Source: Gemmatimonadota bacterium
Lineage (GTDB): Bacteria > Gemmatimonadota > Gemmatimonadetes > Longimicrobiales > RSA9
NCBI GenBank assembly: GCA_019689775.1
Contig: JADGGV010000055.1
Coordinates: forward strand, 1 to 13,340
DNA length: 13,340 nucleotides
Reading direction: 5' to 3'
Below the pieces are notes generated by a model. The model saw only the letters and a program-made list of their open reading frames with translations. It was not told the origin of the DNA and made no database searches. This document shows positions 7,721 through 13,340 of the stretch, one piece after another; the first letter of the stretch is position 1; each line of letters opens with the position of its first letter. A program made the translations under genes and the position numbers.

Positions 7721-10036
7721 CTAGTTGCCTTGCGCGGGTCGGATCGTCGCCAGCTTCCAGCCGTCGCCGGCAGCGAGGAACGTCGCCTCGAAGGACGGCT
7801 GCTGGATCTGCCGGCCCGTCGCCGGGTTGGTGAACGTCAGGATGATCGGGAACAGCACCGTGGCCGTGCCGGCGTTCACGTCCTCGGCCTTGACGGTCAC
7901 GAGGCGGGCCTCCACGCTCGTGTTCTCCTTCGCCTCGAGGAAGCGGCGCCAGGCGTCGTCCTCGGACGAGCGGATCCCCGGCCAGGCGCGCCGGAGCTGG
8001 CGGATGTCGCGAGCGTTGATGGCGGCGACGAACGCCTCGGCCGCGCGTCGCCCCGCCGCGAGGAGCGCCTCCCGGCCGGGCAGGGCCGGCGCCGCGGGCG
8101 CAGCGATGGGCGCTGGCGCGGCCGTGTCCGTCCTCGGCGGCGGGGCCGGGTTCCCCAGCGTCGGCGGCGGCGTCACCGGGCCGGCCGGCTGCGGCGCGGC
8201 GGCCTCGGCGACGCGGCGCAGGTCGGGCGTCCACGACCGGTTCTCGCCCGGCTGGAGCGTCCCGCGCCAGGTCGCCATCTCGTAGCCGCTGGCGCCGACC
8301 GAGACCGTGTGCCGGCCGGGCTCCAGCGACAAGGTGCGTCCGGCGACCCGCACGCCGTCCAGCATCACGACGGCGCCAGCGGGGAGCGAGCCGGTGATGC
8401 GGAGCTCGGCGCGCGCGGGCGCCGCGGCGGCCGGCGTCGTCGGCGTGGTCGAGGCCGGCGTCGTCGGCGGCGCTGCGGCGGCCTGCGCCGGTTGATCCGC
8501 GGCGACGGGCGCAGGGCTCGCGGCCGCGACGGCGGGCTCGCCGCTGGCGGCTCCGGCCGGCGCCGCGGCGGCCGACGCGCTTGCAGGCGGCGGCGCGGCG
8601 GCGGGCGTGCGGCGCCCGCGGACCATGAGCGCGCCGGCTGCGAGCGCCGCCACGACGACGGCGGCCGTCGCCAGGCGCAGTGCCCACCCACGCCTCGGGG
8701 GCGCCGTCGCCGGCTCCGGGCCGGCCTGCGGCGCCGTGACGGTGGCGGTCGGCGCCGCAGGGGGCGCGGATTGGATCGGGGCGCCGCCCGCCGCGGTCGG
8801 TGCGCCCGTCGGCACCGGCGTGACGGCCGATGCCGGCGCCGCCGCGGGGACCGGCGCCGGCGGCGTGGTCGCCGCGGAAGCCTCGGGCGCCGTGGCCGGC
8901 GGGGCGGTGGCGGTGGCCGGTGTCGTCGCCGGGGCCGGCGGTGCGGCGGCCGGCATCGCGCCCGGCGGCGTCGGCGCCGGCGCGGGCGCCTCGATGCTCG
9001 CGAGCAGCGCGTCCCTCAGCTCGGTCGCGGTGGCGAACCGGTCTGCTGCGACGCGAGCCAGCGCGCGCACGACGACGGCGTCCAGCGCCTCGGGCACCTC
9101 CGGGACGCGCGCGCGCGGGTGCGGCGGCGGCTCCGTGAGGCGGCGCGTCAGCGCCGCCCCGGTCGAACCGCCGAACGTGCGCTCGCCGGTGAGCATCTCG
9201 TAGAGCACGCAGCCCAGGCTGTAGACGTCGCTGCGGCCGTCGAGCGCCTCGCCGATGAGCTGCTCCGGGCTCATGTACTCGAGCGTGCCGACGACCATGC
9301 CGGTCTGCGTCAGGTTCTGGCCCGGCTCCTGGATCGCCTTGGCGATGCCGAAGTCGACGACCTTCACGACCGGGCGGCCGTCCCGCCCGTACGACAGCAG
9401 GACGTTGTCCGGCTTCAGGTCGCGGTGGATGATGCTCAGCTCGTGGGCGGCGTTCAGCCCCGCGGCGACCTGCGCGGCGATCTCGACCGCCTCCGCCGGC
9501 GGCAGCCGGCCGCGCGAGGCGAGCACGGCGGAGAGCGGCGTGCCCTCGACGTGCTCCATCGCGAGGTAGATGAGGCCGTCCTCGGTCTCGCCGAAATCGT
9601 AGACGGCGGCCACGTTCGGGTGGCTGATCCGTCCGGCGGTGGCGGCCTCCCGCGCGAAGCGGCCGATCGCGTCCTGGTCGCGCATGAGCGCCGGCCGCAT
9701 GATCTTGATCGCGCAGGCGCGGCCGAGCTTCACGTGCTCGGCGAGGTAGACCTGGCCCATCCCGCCTTCGCCGAGCTTCCGCTCGATGCGATAGCGGCCG
9801 CCGATGACCTGACCGACCAGCTCGACGCTGCCGTAGTCGGCCTTCAGGACCGAGCCGTCCTTCGGGCAGAAGTTGGTGCCGCTGTCGTACTCGGTCCCGC
9901 ACTGCGGACAGAGCTTGCGCCCCGTCCCGCCGGTGCTCACGGCCGCCGCGGGCCGCGCGCCGCCCGCCCAGGCCGGGCCGCTTGGCGTCGCCGGCGGTGG
10001 AGTGGGTCGTCCGCTGGGCTGGTCGTGCTCCGCCAT
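7721..10036 (-). CDS. Transmembrane Ser/Thr protein kinase with zinc ribbon, PEGA and NTF2-like C-terminal domains
   Basis: This 771-residue Hanks-type kinase is the first gene of the five-gene operon. Residues ~43-60 form a zinc-ribbon-like knuckle (CPQCGTEYDSGTNFCPKDG). The kinase domain (~82-348) has the Gly loop GEGGMG, catalytic Lys111 (AIKI), HRDLKPDN (Asp206), DFG (Asp228) and TLEYMSPEQ, all intact. A long Ala/Pro linker follows. A single membrane helix at ~453-472 (LRLATAAVVVAALAAGALMV) puts the rest in the periplasm. This comprises a second linker, a PEGA domain (~541-600: LRITGSLPAGAVVMLDGVRV, LEPGRHTVSVGASGYE) and a C-terminal ~110 residues resembling NTF2/SnoaL-like folds (AAEAFVAAINARDIRQL...FLAAGDGWKLATI). 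The periplasmic domains could sense envelope components made by the genes behind it. The ATG at 10036 has only a weak GGTGA site but leads straight into the conserved architecture. Confidence 0.96.
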   Translation of the reverse strand: MAEHDQPSGRPTPPPATPSGPAWAGGARPAAAVSTGGTGRKLCPQCGTEYDSGTNFCPKDGSVLKADYGSVELVGQVIGGRYRIERKLGEGGMGQVYLAEHVKLGRACAIKIMRPALMRDQDAIGRFAREAATAGRISHPNVAAVYDFGETEDGLIYLAMEHVEGTPLSAVLASRGRLPPAEAVEIAAQVAAGLNAAHELSIIHRDLKPDNVLLSYGRDGRPVVKVVDFGIAKAIQEPGQNLTQTGMVVGTLEYMSPEQLIGEALDGRSDVYSLGCVLYEMLTGERTFGGSTGAALTRRLTEPPPHPRARVPEVPEALDAVVVRALARVAADRFATATELRDALLASIEAPAPAPTPPGAMPAAAPPAPATTPATATAPPATAPEASAATTPPAPVPAAAPASAVTPVPTGAPTAAGGAPIQSAPPAAPTATVTAPQAGPEPATAPPRRGWALRLATAAVVVAALAAGALMVRGRRTPAAAPPPASASAAAAPAGAASGEPAVAAASPAPVAADQPAQAAAAPPTTPASTTPTTPAAAAPARAELRITGSLPAGAVVMLDGVRVAGRTLSLEPGRHTVSVGASGYEMATWRGTLQPGENRSWTPDLRRVAEAAAPQPAGPVTPPPTLGNPAPPPRTDTAAPAPIAAPAAPALPGREALLAAGRRAAEAFVAAINARDIRQLRRAWPGIRSSEDDAWRRFLEAKENTSVEARLVTVKAEDVNAGTATVLFPIILTFTNPATGRQIQQPSFEATFLAAGDGWKLATIRPAQGN

Positions 10037-10284
10037 CGTGTCACCGTCCGGAGCGGATCATGCCGGGCCGGCTCGGACCCGGCGCAACGCGCACGGGATG
10101 TCCGGAACGAATCCGACCACGCACCTGGGATCGCGGCTCGCCGCGTGCGGCCAGGGCCGCGAGAGTGGGGCGGGAGTGGACGGGCGGCAATGCCATGCGC
10201 ACGCATTCGGGCAGCCGCCTGGAAGCTCCGGGAACGCTGAACGCTACCCCCTCCGCACCCGCCGCGCAAGGATCGCCGGGCGGC

Positions 10285-10314
10285 TTGCCGCGCCACATCT
10301 CGGCTCGCTACTTT
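10285..10314 (+). promoter_or_regulatory. Promoter-like -35/-10 pair for outer-membrane protein gene
   Basis: TTGCCG (10285-10290) and TACTTT (10309-10314) are separated by 18 bp and resemble a sigma-70-type promoter. TACTTT stands out in very G/C-rich surroundings. A start near 10321 would give a leader of about 180 nt before the ATG at 10500. This is based on consensus matching only. Confidence 0.35.
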
Positions 10315-10430
10315 GCGCCCGTCGACCGGCCGTTCCGCCCGGCTCGCCGCCCCGCCGCGCGCATGCCGGCGAGCTCCAATCCACACGATCGAACGTCACC
10401 TGCGGACGCGTACCCGCCCCCGCCATGGCG

Positions 10431-10444
10431 CATCGCGCGCGATG
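10431..10444. repeat. 14-bp perfect palindrome in leader of outer-membrane protein gene
   Basis: CATCGCGCGCGATG is a perfect inverted repeat located 56 bp upstream of the ATG at 10500. It could be an operator or a leader hairpin. GC-rich alternation makes chance palindromes more likely here, so I give it little weight. Confidence 0.3.
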
Positions 10445-10499
10445 GGGCGCGGTCACCGGGGCGCGTCGATCACACCCGTCGCCCGAACGAGGAGGAGAC

Positions 10500-11825
10500 A
10501 TGCTCCGTCGCCCGCTTGGCCTCGTGCTGCCGTGGCTCCTGCTCGCCACGCCGCTCCATGCCCAGACCCTGCGCCAGAAGGTGATGGACCTGTTCACGTT
10601 CGGCACCTGCGGCGAGCCGCTGTGCCTCGACGTGAACGCCGCCGTCCACGGCAACCACTACAACCCGCTGATCCGGGAGGGGCAGGCCAACATCCTCGCC
10701 TTCCTCACGAGCGCCATCGGCGCCGGCGTGTCCAATTTCCCGGTCGCGGCCACGAGCGGCGGCACGACGTTCACCTTCGAGGGCGGCGTGCCGGTGGCGA
10801 CGTCGACCTCGGCCGGTCCGATCTTCGCCGAGCGGGCGCCCACGCTCGGCCGGGGGCGGCTCCTCCTCGGCGCCGGGCTGACCGGCCTCAGCTACAAGAC
10901 CATCCGCGGCGTCCCGCTCAGTGACCTGCTGCTCAACTTCACGCACCAGGATGTCGGTGCGCCCGGCTTGGGCGACGTGAGCATCGAGGATGACGTCTTC
11001 CAGGTCGAAACGGACCTGAATGTCGACCTGCTCGCCACCACGGTCGTCGCCACCTACGGGCTCCTCGACCGCGTCGACATCGGGATCGCCGTGCCGTTCG
11101 TGCACGCATCCATCCGCGGCCGAAGCACCGGGCGGATCCTCGCCGAGAGCGGGACCGACGCGCATCGGCTCGGCACGCCGGACAACCCGAAGCTCGAGCA
11201 GACCGTCGCCTCCGAGGGCTCCGCCAGCGGCATCGGCGACCTCGCCGCGCGCATCAAGATCAACCTCGGCCAGACGCCCCACTTCGGCGCGGCGCTCCTC
11301 GGCCAGGTGCGCTTCCCCACCGGCAACGAGGAGGACTTCCTCGGCGCCGGCTCCACCAGAGTCTCCGGGCTCCTCGTCGGCTCCGGCCGCTACGGCCCCC
11401 TCTCGCCGCACGTCAACCTCGGCTACGCCAGCGTGAGCAATGAGTTCGAGAACGACGTCGCCCTCGCGACGCTCGGCTTCGACCACCTCATGCTCCCCTG
11501 GCTCACGCTCGCCGTCGACGTCATCTCACGCTGGCCGCTCGGCGCCTCGAAGCTGGCGCTCCCGCCCGCCGTGACCATCACGTCGCCGCTGCCGCACGTC
11601 GTCGAGCCCGGCAACATCCCCGACCGCCGCGACAACACCATCGACGGCGCCTTCGGCTTCAAGATCGCCGCCGGCAACCGCATCAACGTCATCGCCAACA
11701 CGCTGGTGCCGCTCAACCACGGTGGCATGCGCCCGACCGTGGGGTGGACGTTCGGGCTGGAGTACAACTTCTATCCGGCCGGCGTGAGCGCGACGGAGAA
11801 GGCGAGTCCGGGCGCGCGGCCGTGA
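10500..11825 (+). CDS. Predicted outer-membrane beta-barrel, MetA/phenol-degradation transporter-like
   Basis: The protein has 441 residues from an ATG at 10500 preceded by a strong AGGAGG site 5 nt upstream; the frame is open far upstream, but only this start gives a signal peptide (residues 1-21, ending LHA). The mature part is strand-rich. Several blocks resemble the Phenol_MetA_deg / transporter-like outer-membrane family: GLLDRVDIGIAVPFVHASI (~187-205), SGIGDLAARIKINL (~243-256), ALLGQVRFPTGNEEDFLGAGSTRVSGLLVG (~265-294), SPHVNLGYASV (~302-312), and a terminal strand PTVGWTFGLEYNFYPAG. Members are thought to be small-molecule channels, but most are uncharacterised, so the substrate is unknown. 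Cys37 and Cys42 near the mature N-terminus (FGTCGEPLC) could pair. It is transcribed alone, divergently from the kinase operon and convergently with the response regulator. Confidence 0.87.
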   Translation: MLRRPLGLVLPWLLLATPLHAQTLRQKVMDLFTFGTCGEPLCLDVNAAVHGNHYNPLIREGQANILAFLTSAIGAGVSNFPVAATSGGTTFTFEGGVPVATSTSAGPIFAERAPTLGRGRLLLGAGLTGLSYKTIRGVPLSDLLLNFTHQDVGAPGLGDVSIEDDVFQVETDLNVDLLATTVVATYGLLDRVDIGIAVPFVHASIRGRSTGRILAESGTDAHRLGTPDNPKLEQTVASEGSASGIGDLAARIKINLGQTPHFGAALLGQVRFPTGNEEDFLGAGSTRVSGLLVGSGRYGPLSPHVNLGYASVSNEFENDVALATLGFDHLMLPWLTLAVDVISRWPLGASKLALPPAVTITSPLPHVVEPGNIPDRRDNTIDGAFGFKIAAGNRINVIANTLVPLNHGGMRPTVGWTFGLEYNFYPAGVSATEKASPGARP

Positions 11826-11880
11826 GGACGCACCCCGAGAGACGGCCCCGACGCCGAGGGATTGCAGGGAAGGGGAGTGG

Positions 11881-11896
11881 CCCGCCCCAAGGCGGG
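11881..11896 (+). terminator. Hairpin downstream of outer-membrane protein gene
   Basis: CCCGCC-CCAA-GGCGGG is a perfect 6-bp stem with a 4-nt loop, 55 nt after the stop at 11825; the stem can extend by two more pairs if a G-U pair is allowed. No T-run follows, so it may act as an RNA 3'-end structure and not as a textbook intrinsic terminator. Confidence 0.4.
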
Positions 11897-11913
11897 TCGG
11901 CCGGAACGTGAAC

Positions 11914-11940
11914 GGCCCGGGCGGCGGCGGTCGCCCGGCC
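11914..11940. terminator. Long GC hairpin between convergent genes
   Basis: GGCC-CGGGCG and CGCCCG-GCC pair around the loop GCGGCGGT with one bulge, in the 123-bp gap between the convergent stops at 11825 and 11949. It may serve either transcript. No T-run is present, and a GC-rich background makes such pairings common. Confidence 0.3.
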
Positions 11941-11948
11941 GCTCGCAT

Positions 11949-12335
11949 TCACGGGTCCGGCTGCGCAGCCGGACCCGCGAGTCGCTCGACGGCTTCGAGC
12001 AGGCGCGCGAGCGCCACGGGCTTCGGCAGCACCTCGTCGATGCCGCCCCGCCGTGCGCGCGCCAGGTCCTCCGGGAACACGTGCGAGCTGACCGCGAGAA
12101 TCGGCACCCTCGCCGTGGCCGCGTGCCCCCGCAGGACCTCGCCCAACTCGCCGCCCGTCGCAAGGACCACCGGAAACCCGCACACGACCAGGTCCGGCGG
12201 GCTCGCCAGCGCGAGCCGCACCGCGTCCTCGCCGTCGCGCGCCTCGACCACGGCGTAGCCGGCGTGGCGCAGCACCGTCGCAAAAATATCGCGCGCTTCC
12301 GCGTGTGGCTCCACCAGGAGGACGGTGGTCTGCAT
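11949..12335 (-). CDS. Single-domain response regulator, atypical receiver lacking the phosphoacceptor Asp
   Basis: The ATG at 12335 gives 128 residues, the usual length of a stand-alone receiver domain; upstream in-frame sequence is Arg/Pro-rich and not receiver-like. The fold is clear: VLLVEPHAEAR (strand 1), GYAVVEARDGEDAVRLALASPPDLVV (helix and strand 3), VPILAVSSH (strand 4) and GIDEVLPKPVALARLLEAVERL (strand 5 and the last helix). Three key positions differ from the norm. The usual acidic pair is Glu9-Pro10, and the phosphorylated Asp is Gly53 (PDLVVCG where PDLVLLD is typical). Ser83 replaces the switch Thr. Lys105 in LPKP is kept. The protein is therefore unlikely to be phosphorylated in the normal way and may act as a constitutive or ligand-bound pseudo-receiver. 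No output domain and no histidine kinase gene are in view. Confidence 0.88.
   Translation of the reverse strand: MQTTVLLVEPHAEARDIFATVLRHAGYAVVEARDGEDAVRLALASPPDLVVCGFPVVLATGGELGEVLRGHAATARVPILAVSSHVFPEDLARARRGGIDEVLPKPVALARLLEAVERLAGPAAQPDP
11952..11977 (-). terminator. 26-bp perfect palindrome inside the 3' end of the response-regulator gene
   Basis: The half-site CGGGTCCGGCTGC is followed directly by its exact reverse complement, making a potential 11-bp stem with a GCGC loop. On the - strand it covers the last codons (encoding GPAAQPDP) and ends right at the TGA (11951-11949). It is probably a 3'-end hairpin of the regulator mRNA, built into the coding sequence; it lacks a T-run. Confidence 0.45.
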
Positions 12336-12410
12336 GTGGGTTCGGCAGCGTGGTCGGATCGGCCCGGGACCCCGACGCCGCGCGCCGGGAGAGCCATGAG
12401 GAAGCAAAGA

Positions 12411-12434
12411 CGCAAAAAGCAATACTCATTTGCG
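12411..12434. promoter_or_regulatory. Inverted repeat CGCAAA...TTTGCG in A/T-richer patch, possible operator
   Basis: CGCAAA (12411-12416) and TTTGCG (12429-12434) form perfect 6-bp arms with a 12-nt spacer, inside the most A/T-rich stretch of the window. The site is 76-99 bp upstream of the response-regulator start on the - strand. The spacing would suit a dimeric regulator or a promoter-proximal operator; the function is inferred. Confidence 0.35.
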
Positions 12435-12498
12435 AAAGTGCCACCACCCGCCCCCTGACGCAAGCCTCTCGTCCAGCGCGGCGGCTCGCGCTGCGGGG

Positions 12499-12527
12499 GG
12501 ACGCACCCCGCGCGCGCGACGCTGCCG
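12499..12527 (+). repeat. 29-bp direct repeat, copy 1
   Basis: This copy begins GGACGCACCCCG and ends GCGCGACGCTGCCG. It is identical over 29 bp to copy 2 at 12560-12588, with flanking bases differing on both sides. The offset between copies is 61 bp. Confidence 0.85.
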
Positions 12528-12559
12528 TAACCGCCCACGATCTACCCCCGAATCGAGCC

Positions 12560-12588
12560 GGACGCACCCCGCGCGCGCGACGCTGCCG
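12560..12588 (+). repeat. 29-bp direct repeat, copy 2
   Basis: Exact copy of 12499-12527, separated from it by 32 bp of unrelated sequence. Confidence 0.85.
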
Positions 12589-12618
12589 CGTGAGACATTC
12601 CCACGTCCCGCAGAGCGC

Positions 12619-12647
12619 GATGAGGCTCCCCACGCGCGACGCTGCCG
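12619..12647 (+). repeat. Degenerate direct repeat, copy 3
   Basis: The last 15 bp (CGCGCGACGCTGCCG, 12633-12647) match the other copies exactly, while the 5' half has diverged. Its end lies 59 bp beyond the end of copy 2, keeping the ~60-bp spacing. Confidence 0.6.
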
Positions 12648-12771
12648 CCGGAGACGAGGCGGCGGTTGCCGTGGGCGCCGCGGCGCGCCAGCTTCCGGCG
12701 CTGGAGTTCAGCCGGCCGCTCGGTCCCGCGGGGGCCGGAGGCGGCGCGTCGTAACAGGAGCCAGGGATCGC

Positions 12772-13340
12772 ATGCTGTCGCAGTCACGGATCGAGAAGGT
12801 CGCCGTCGAGCTGGGGCTCTCGCCGCGGCAGGTCGCACGGGCGCTGGAGCTGTTCGAGGAGGGGAATACGCTTCCGTTCATCGCGCGGTATCGGAAGGAA
12901 GCGACGGGCGGGCTGGACGAGGTGCAGCTCGCGGCGGTGCGGGACCGGGGGCGGTACCTGGAGGAGCTGGAGGAGCGCCGGGCGGCGATCCTGGCCTCGA
13001 TCGAGGCGCAGGGGAAGGTCGATGCGGAGCTGCGGGCGCGGATCGAGGCGGCGGAGACGAAGCAGGCGCTGGAGGACCTCTACCTGCCGTACCGGCCGAA
13101 GCGGCGGACGCGGGCGACGATCGCGCGGGAGCGCGGGCTGGAGGCGCTCGCGGAGCTGATCTGGGCCGGTGAGGCGAGCGACGCGGAGGCGGAGTCGGCG
13201 GCGGCGTCGTTCGTGGACGAGGCGCGGGAGGTGCCGAGCGCGGAGGCGGCGCTCGCGGGCGCGCGGGACATCCTGGCGGAGCGGGTGGCGGAGGATGCGG
13301 AGCTGCGGGGGTGGGTGCGCGACCTCACGCGGGAGAAGGG
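12772..13340 (+). CDS. tex: Tex-family RNA-binding transcription accessory protein, N-terminal part (runs off right edge)
   Basis: An open frame from the ATG at 12772 continues without a stop to the window end, giving 189 codons. The N-terminus carries the hallmark of Tex proteins: SRIEKVAVELGLSPRQVARALELF, then EGNTLPFIARYRKEATGGLDE, followed by helical sequence ending in LEDLYLPYRPKRRTRATIARERGLEALAELI. Tex proteins are cytosolic nucleic-acid-binding proteins of usually ~700-800 residues with a helical N-terminal region, a YqgF-like domain, helix-hairpin-helix motifs and a C-terminal S1 domain. Only the first quarter or so is visible here. They affect transcription and toxin gene expression in some pathogens, but are widely conserved housekeeping proteins. 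Possible ribosome sites are AGGAG (12756-12760) or the closer AGGGA (12763-12767). The gene probably has no functional link to the kinase cluster. Confidence 0.93.
   Translation, partial: MLSQSRIEKVAVELGLSPRQVARALELFEEGNTLPFIARYRKEATGGLDEVQLAAVRDRGRYLEELEERRAAILASIEAQGKVDAELRARIEAAETKQALEDLYLPYRPKRRTRATIARERGLEALAELIWAGEASDAEAESAAASFVDEAREVPSAEAALAGARDILAERVAEDAELRGWVRDLTREK

Larger units (their letters stand above)
10037..10499. other. Intergenic region between divergent kinase operon and outer-membrane protein gene
   Basis: These 463 bases carry no convincing gene; short frames here are Arg/Pro-rich shadows. Visible features are a GCCGGG/CCCGGC inverted repeat with a 10-nt spacer (10062-10083) just upstream of the kinase start, a TTGCCG...TACTTT promoter-like pair directed rightward (10285-10314), and a 14-bp palindrome (10431-10444). 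I could not find a good promoter match for the leftward kinase operon, although one must lie here or in the adjacent sequence. Confidence 0.6.
12336..12771. other. Intergenic region with A/T-richer patch and direct repeats, between response regulator and tex
   Basis: This 436-bp region holds no convincing gene. Open frames on both strands are Arg/Ala/Pro-rich and match no family. It contains an A/T-richer stretch (12400-12440) that is unusual for this DNA, with an inverted repeat, and a set of direct repeats (12499-12647). Promoters for the divergent response regulator and tex genes should lie here, but I cannot assign -35/-10 elements with confidence. Confidence 0.6.

Noticed and set aside
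7709..10240. Long + strand open frame (843 codons) opposite the kinase gene
   Set aside because: It is a high-GC shadow: Arg/Gly/Ala-rich, no recognisable domain, while the - strand frame encodes an intact kinase with all motifs.
12499..12647. CRISPR array (29-bp repeat, 32-bp spacer geometry resembles type I-E)
   Set aside because: There are only two exact copies and one half-degenerate copy, no cas genes, and the repeat lacks a convincing short hairpin of the usual type; an intergenic repeat is the simpler explanation.
12305..12754. Possible 149-codon + strand gene before tex
   Set aside because: It has no ribosome site, is Arg/Ala-rich, and spans the direct repeats and the start of the divergent response-regulator gene.

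Overview
The window is about 13.3 kb of very GC-rich bacterial DNA (roughly 75% G+C by eye) with densely packed genes and no RNA genes, transposases or cas genes. The coding style suggests a Gram-negative bacterium: Sec signals, lipoboxes, predicted beta-barrels, Hanks-type kinases with a CPxC...CPxDG zinc ribbon, PEGA and Ig-like (BIG2) domains. Gemmatimonadota is my best guess, with some Myxococcota or Acidobacteriota as alternatives. The phylum is an inference; no rRNA or universal marker is complete here.

Left part (2-2941, + strand): the 3' end of a Pro/Ala-rich protein with a helical tail, possibly the tail of a Ser/Thr kinase. It overlaps by 4 bp a complete PP2C phosphatase. A third gene follows, fusing a phosphothreonine-reading FHA domain to a coiled coil and a trypsin-like protease with an intact His/Asp/Ser triad. 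Together these look like a phospho-signalling operon.

Middle part (10036 down to 2949, - strand): a tight five-gene unit whose junctions are either overlapping or only a few bases apart. Its gene order is zinc-ribbon Ser/Thr kinase with PEGA and NTF2-like C-terminal domains, lipoprotein with TPR and CsgG-like domains, predicted outer-membrane beta-barrel, Ig-like-repeat lipoprotein, and a second, secreted CsgG-like protein. It converges on the phosphatase/FHA operon with only 7 bp between stop codons, and both stops lie in one 15-bp palindrome. The two operons together hold a kinase, a phosphatase, a phospho-reader/protease and a set of envelope proteins. I read this as a candidate kinase-controlled cell-envelope apparatus, not matching any named system I know. 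It is the most interesting content of the window.

Right part: a 463-bp intergenic region with a promoter-like sequence separates the kinase operon from a divergent outer-membrane protein gene (10500-11825, +) resembling the MetA/phenol-degradation transporter family. A 123-bp region full of hairpins separates that gene from a convergent single-domain response regulator (12335-11949, -) whose phosphoacceptor Asp is replaced by Gly. A 436-bp intergenic region then holds an A/T-richer patch with an inverted repeat and two exact 29-bp direct repeats plus a degenerate third copy, spaced 61 and 59 bp apart. The N-terminal 189 codons of a Tex-family RNA-binding protein run off the right edge.
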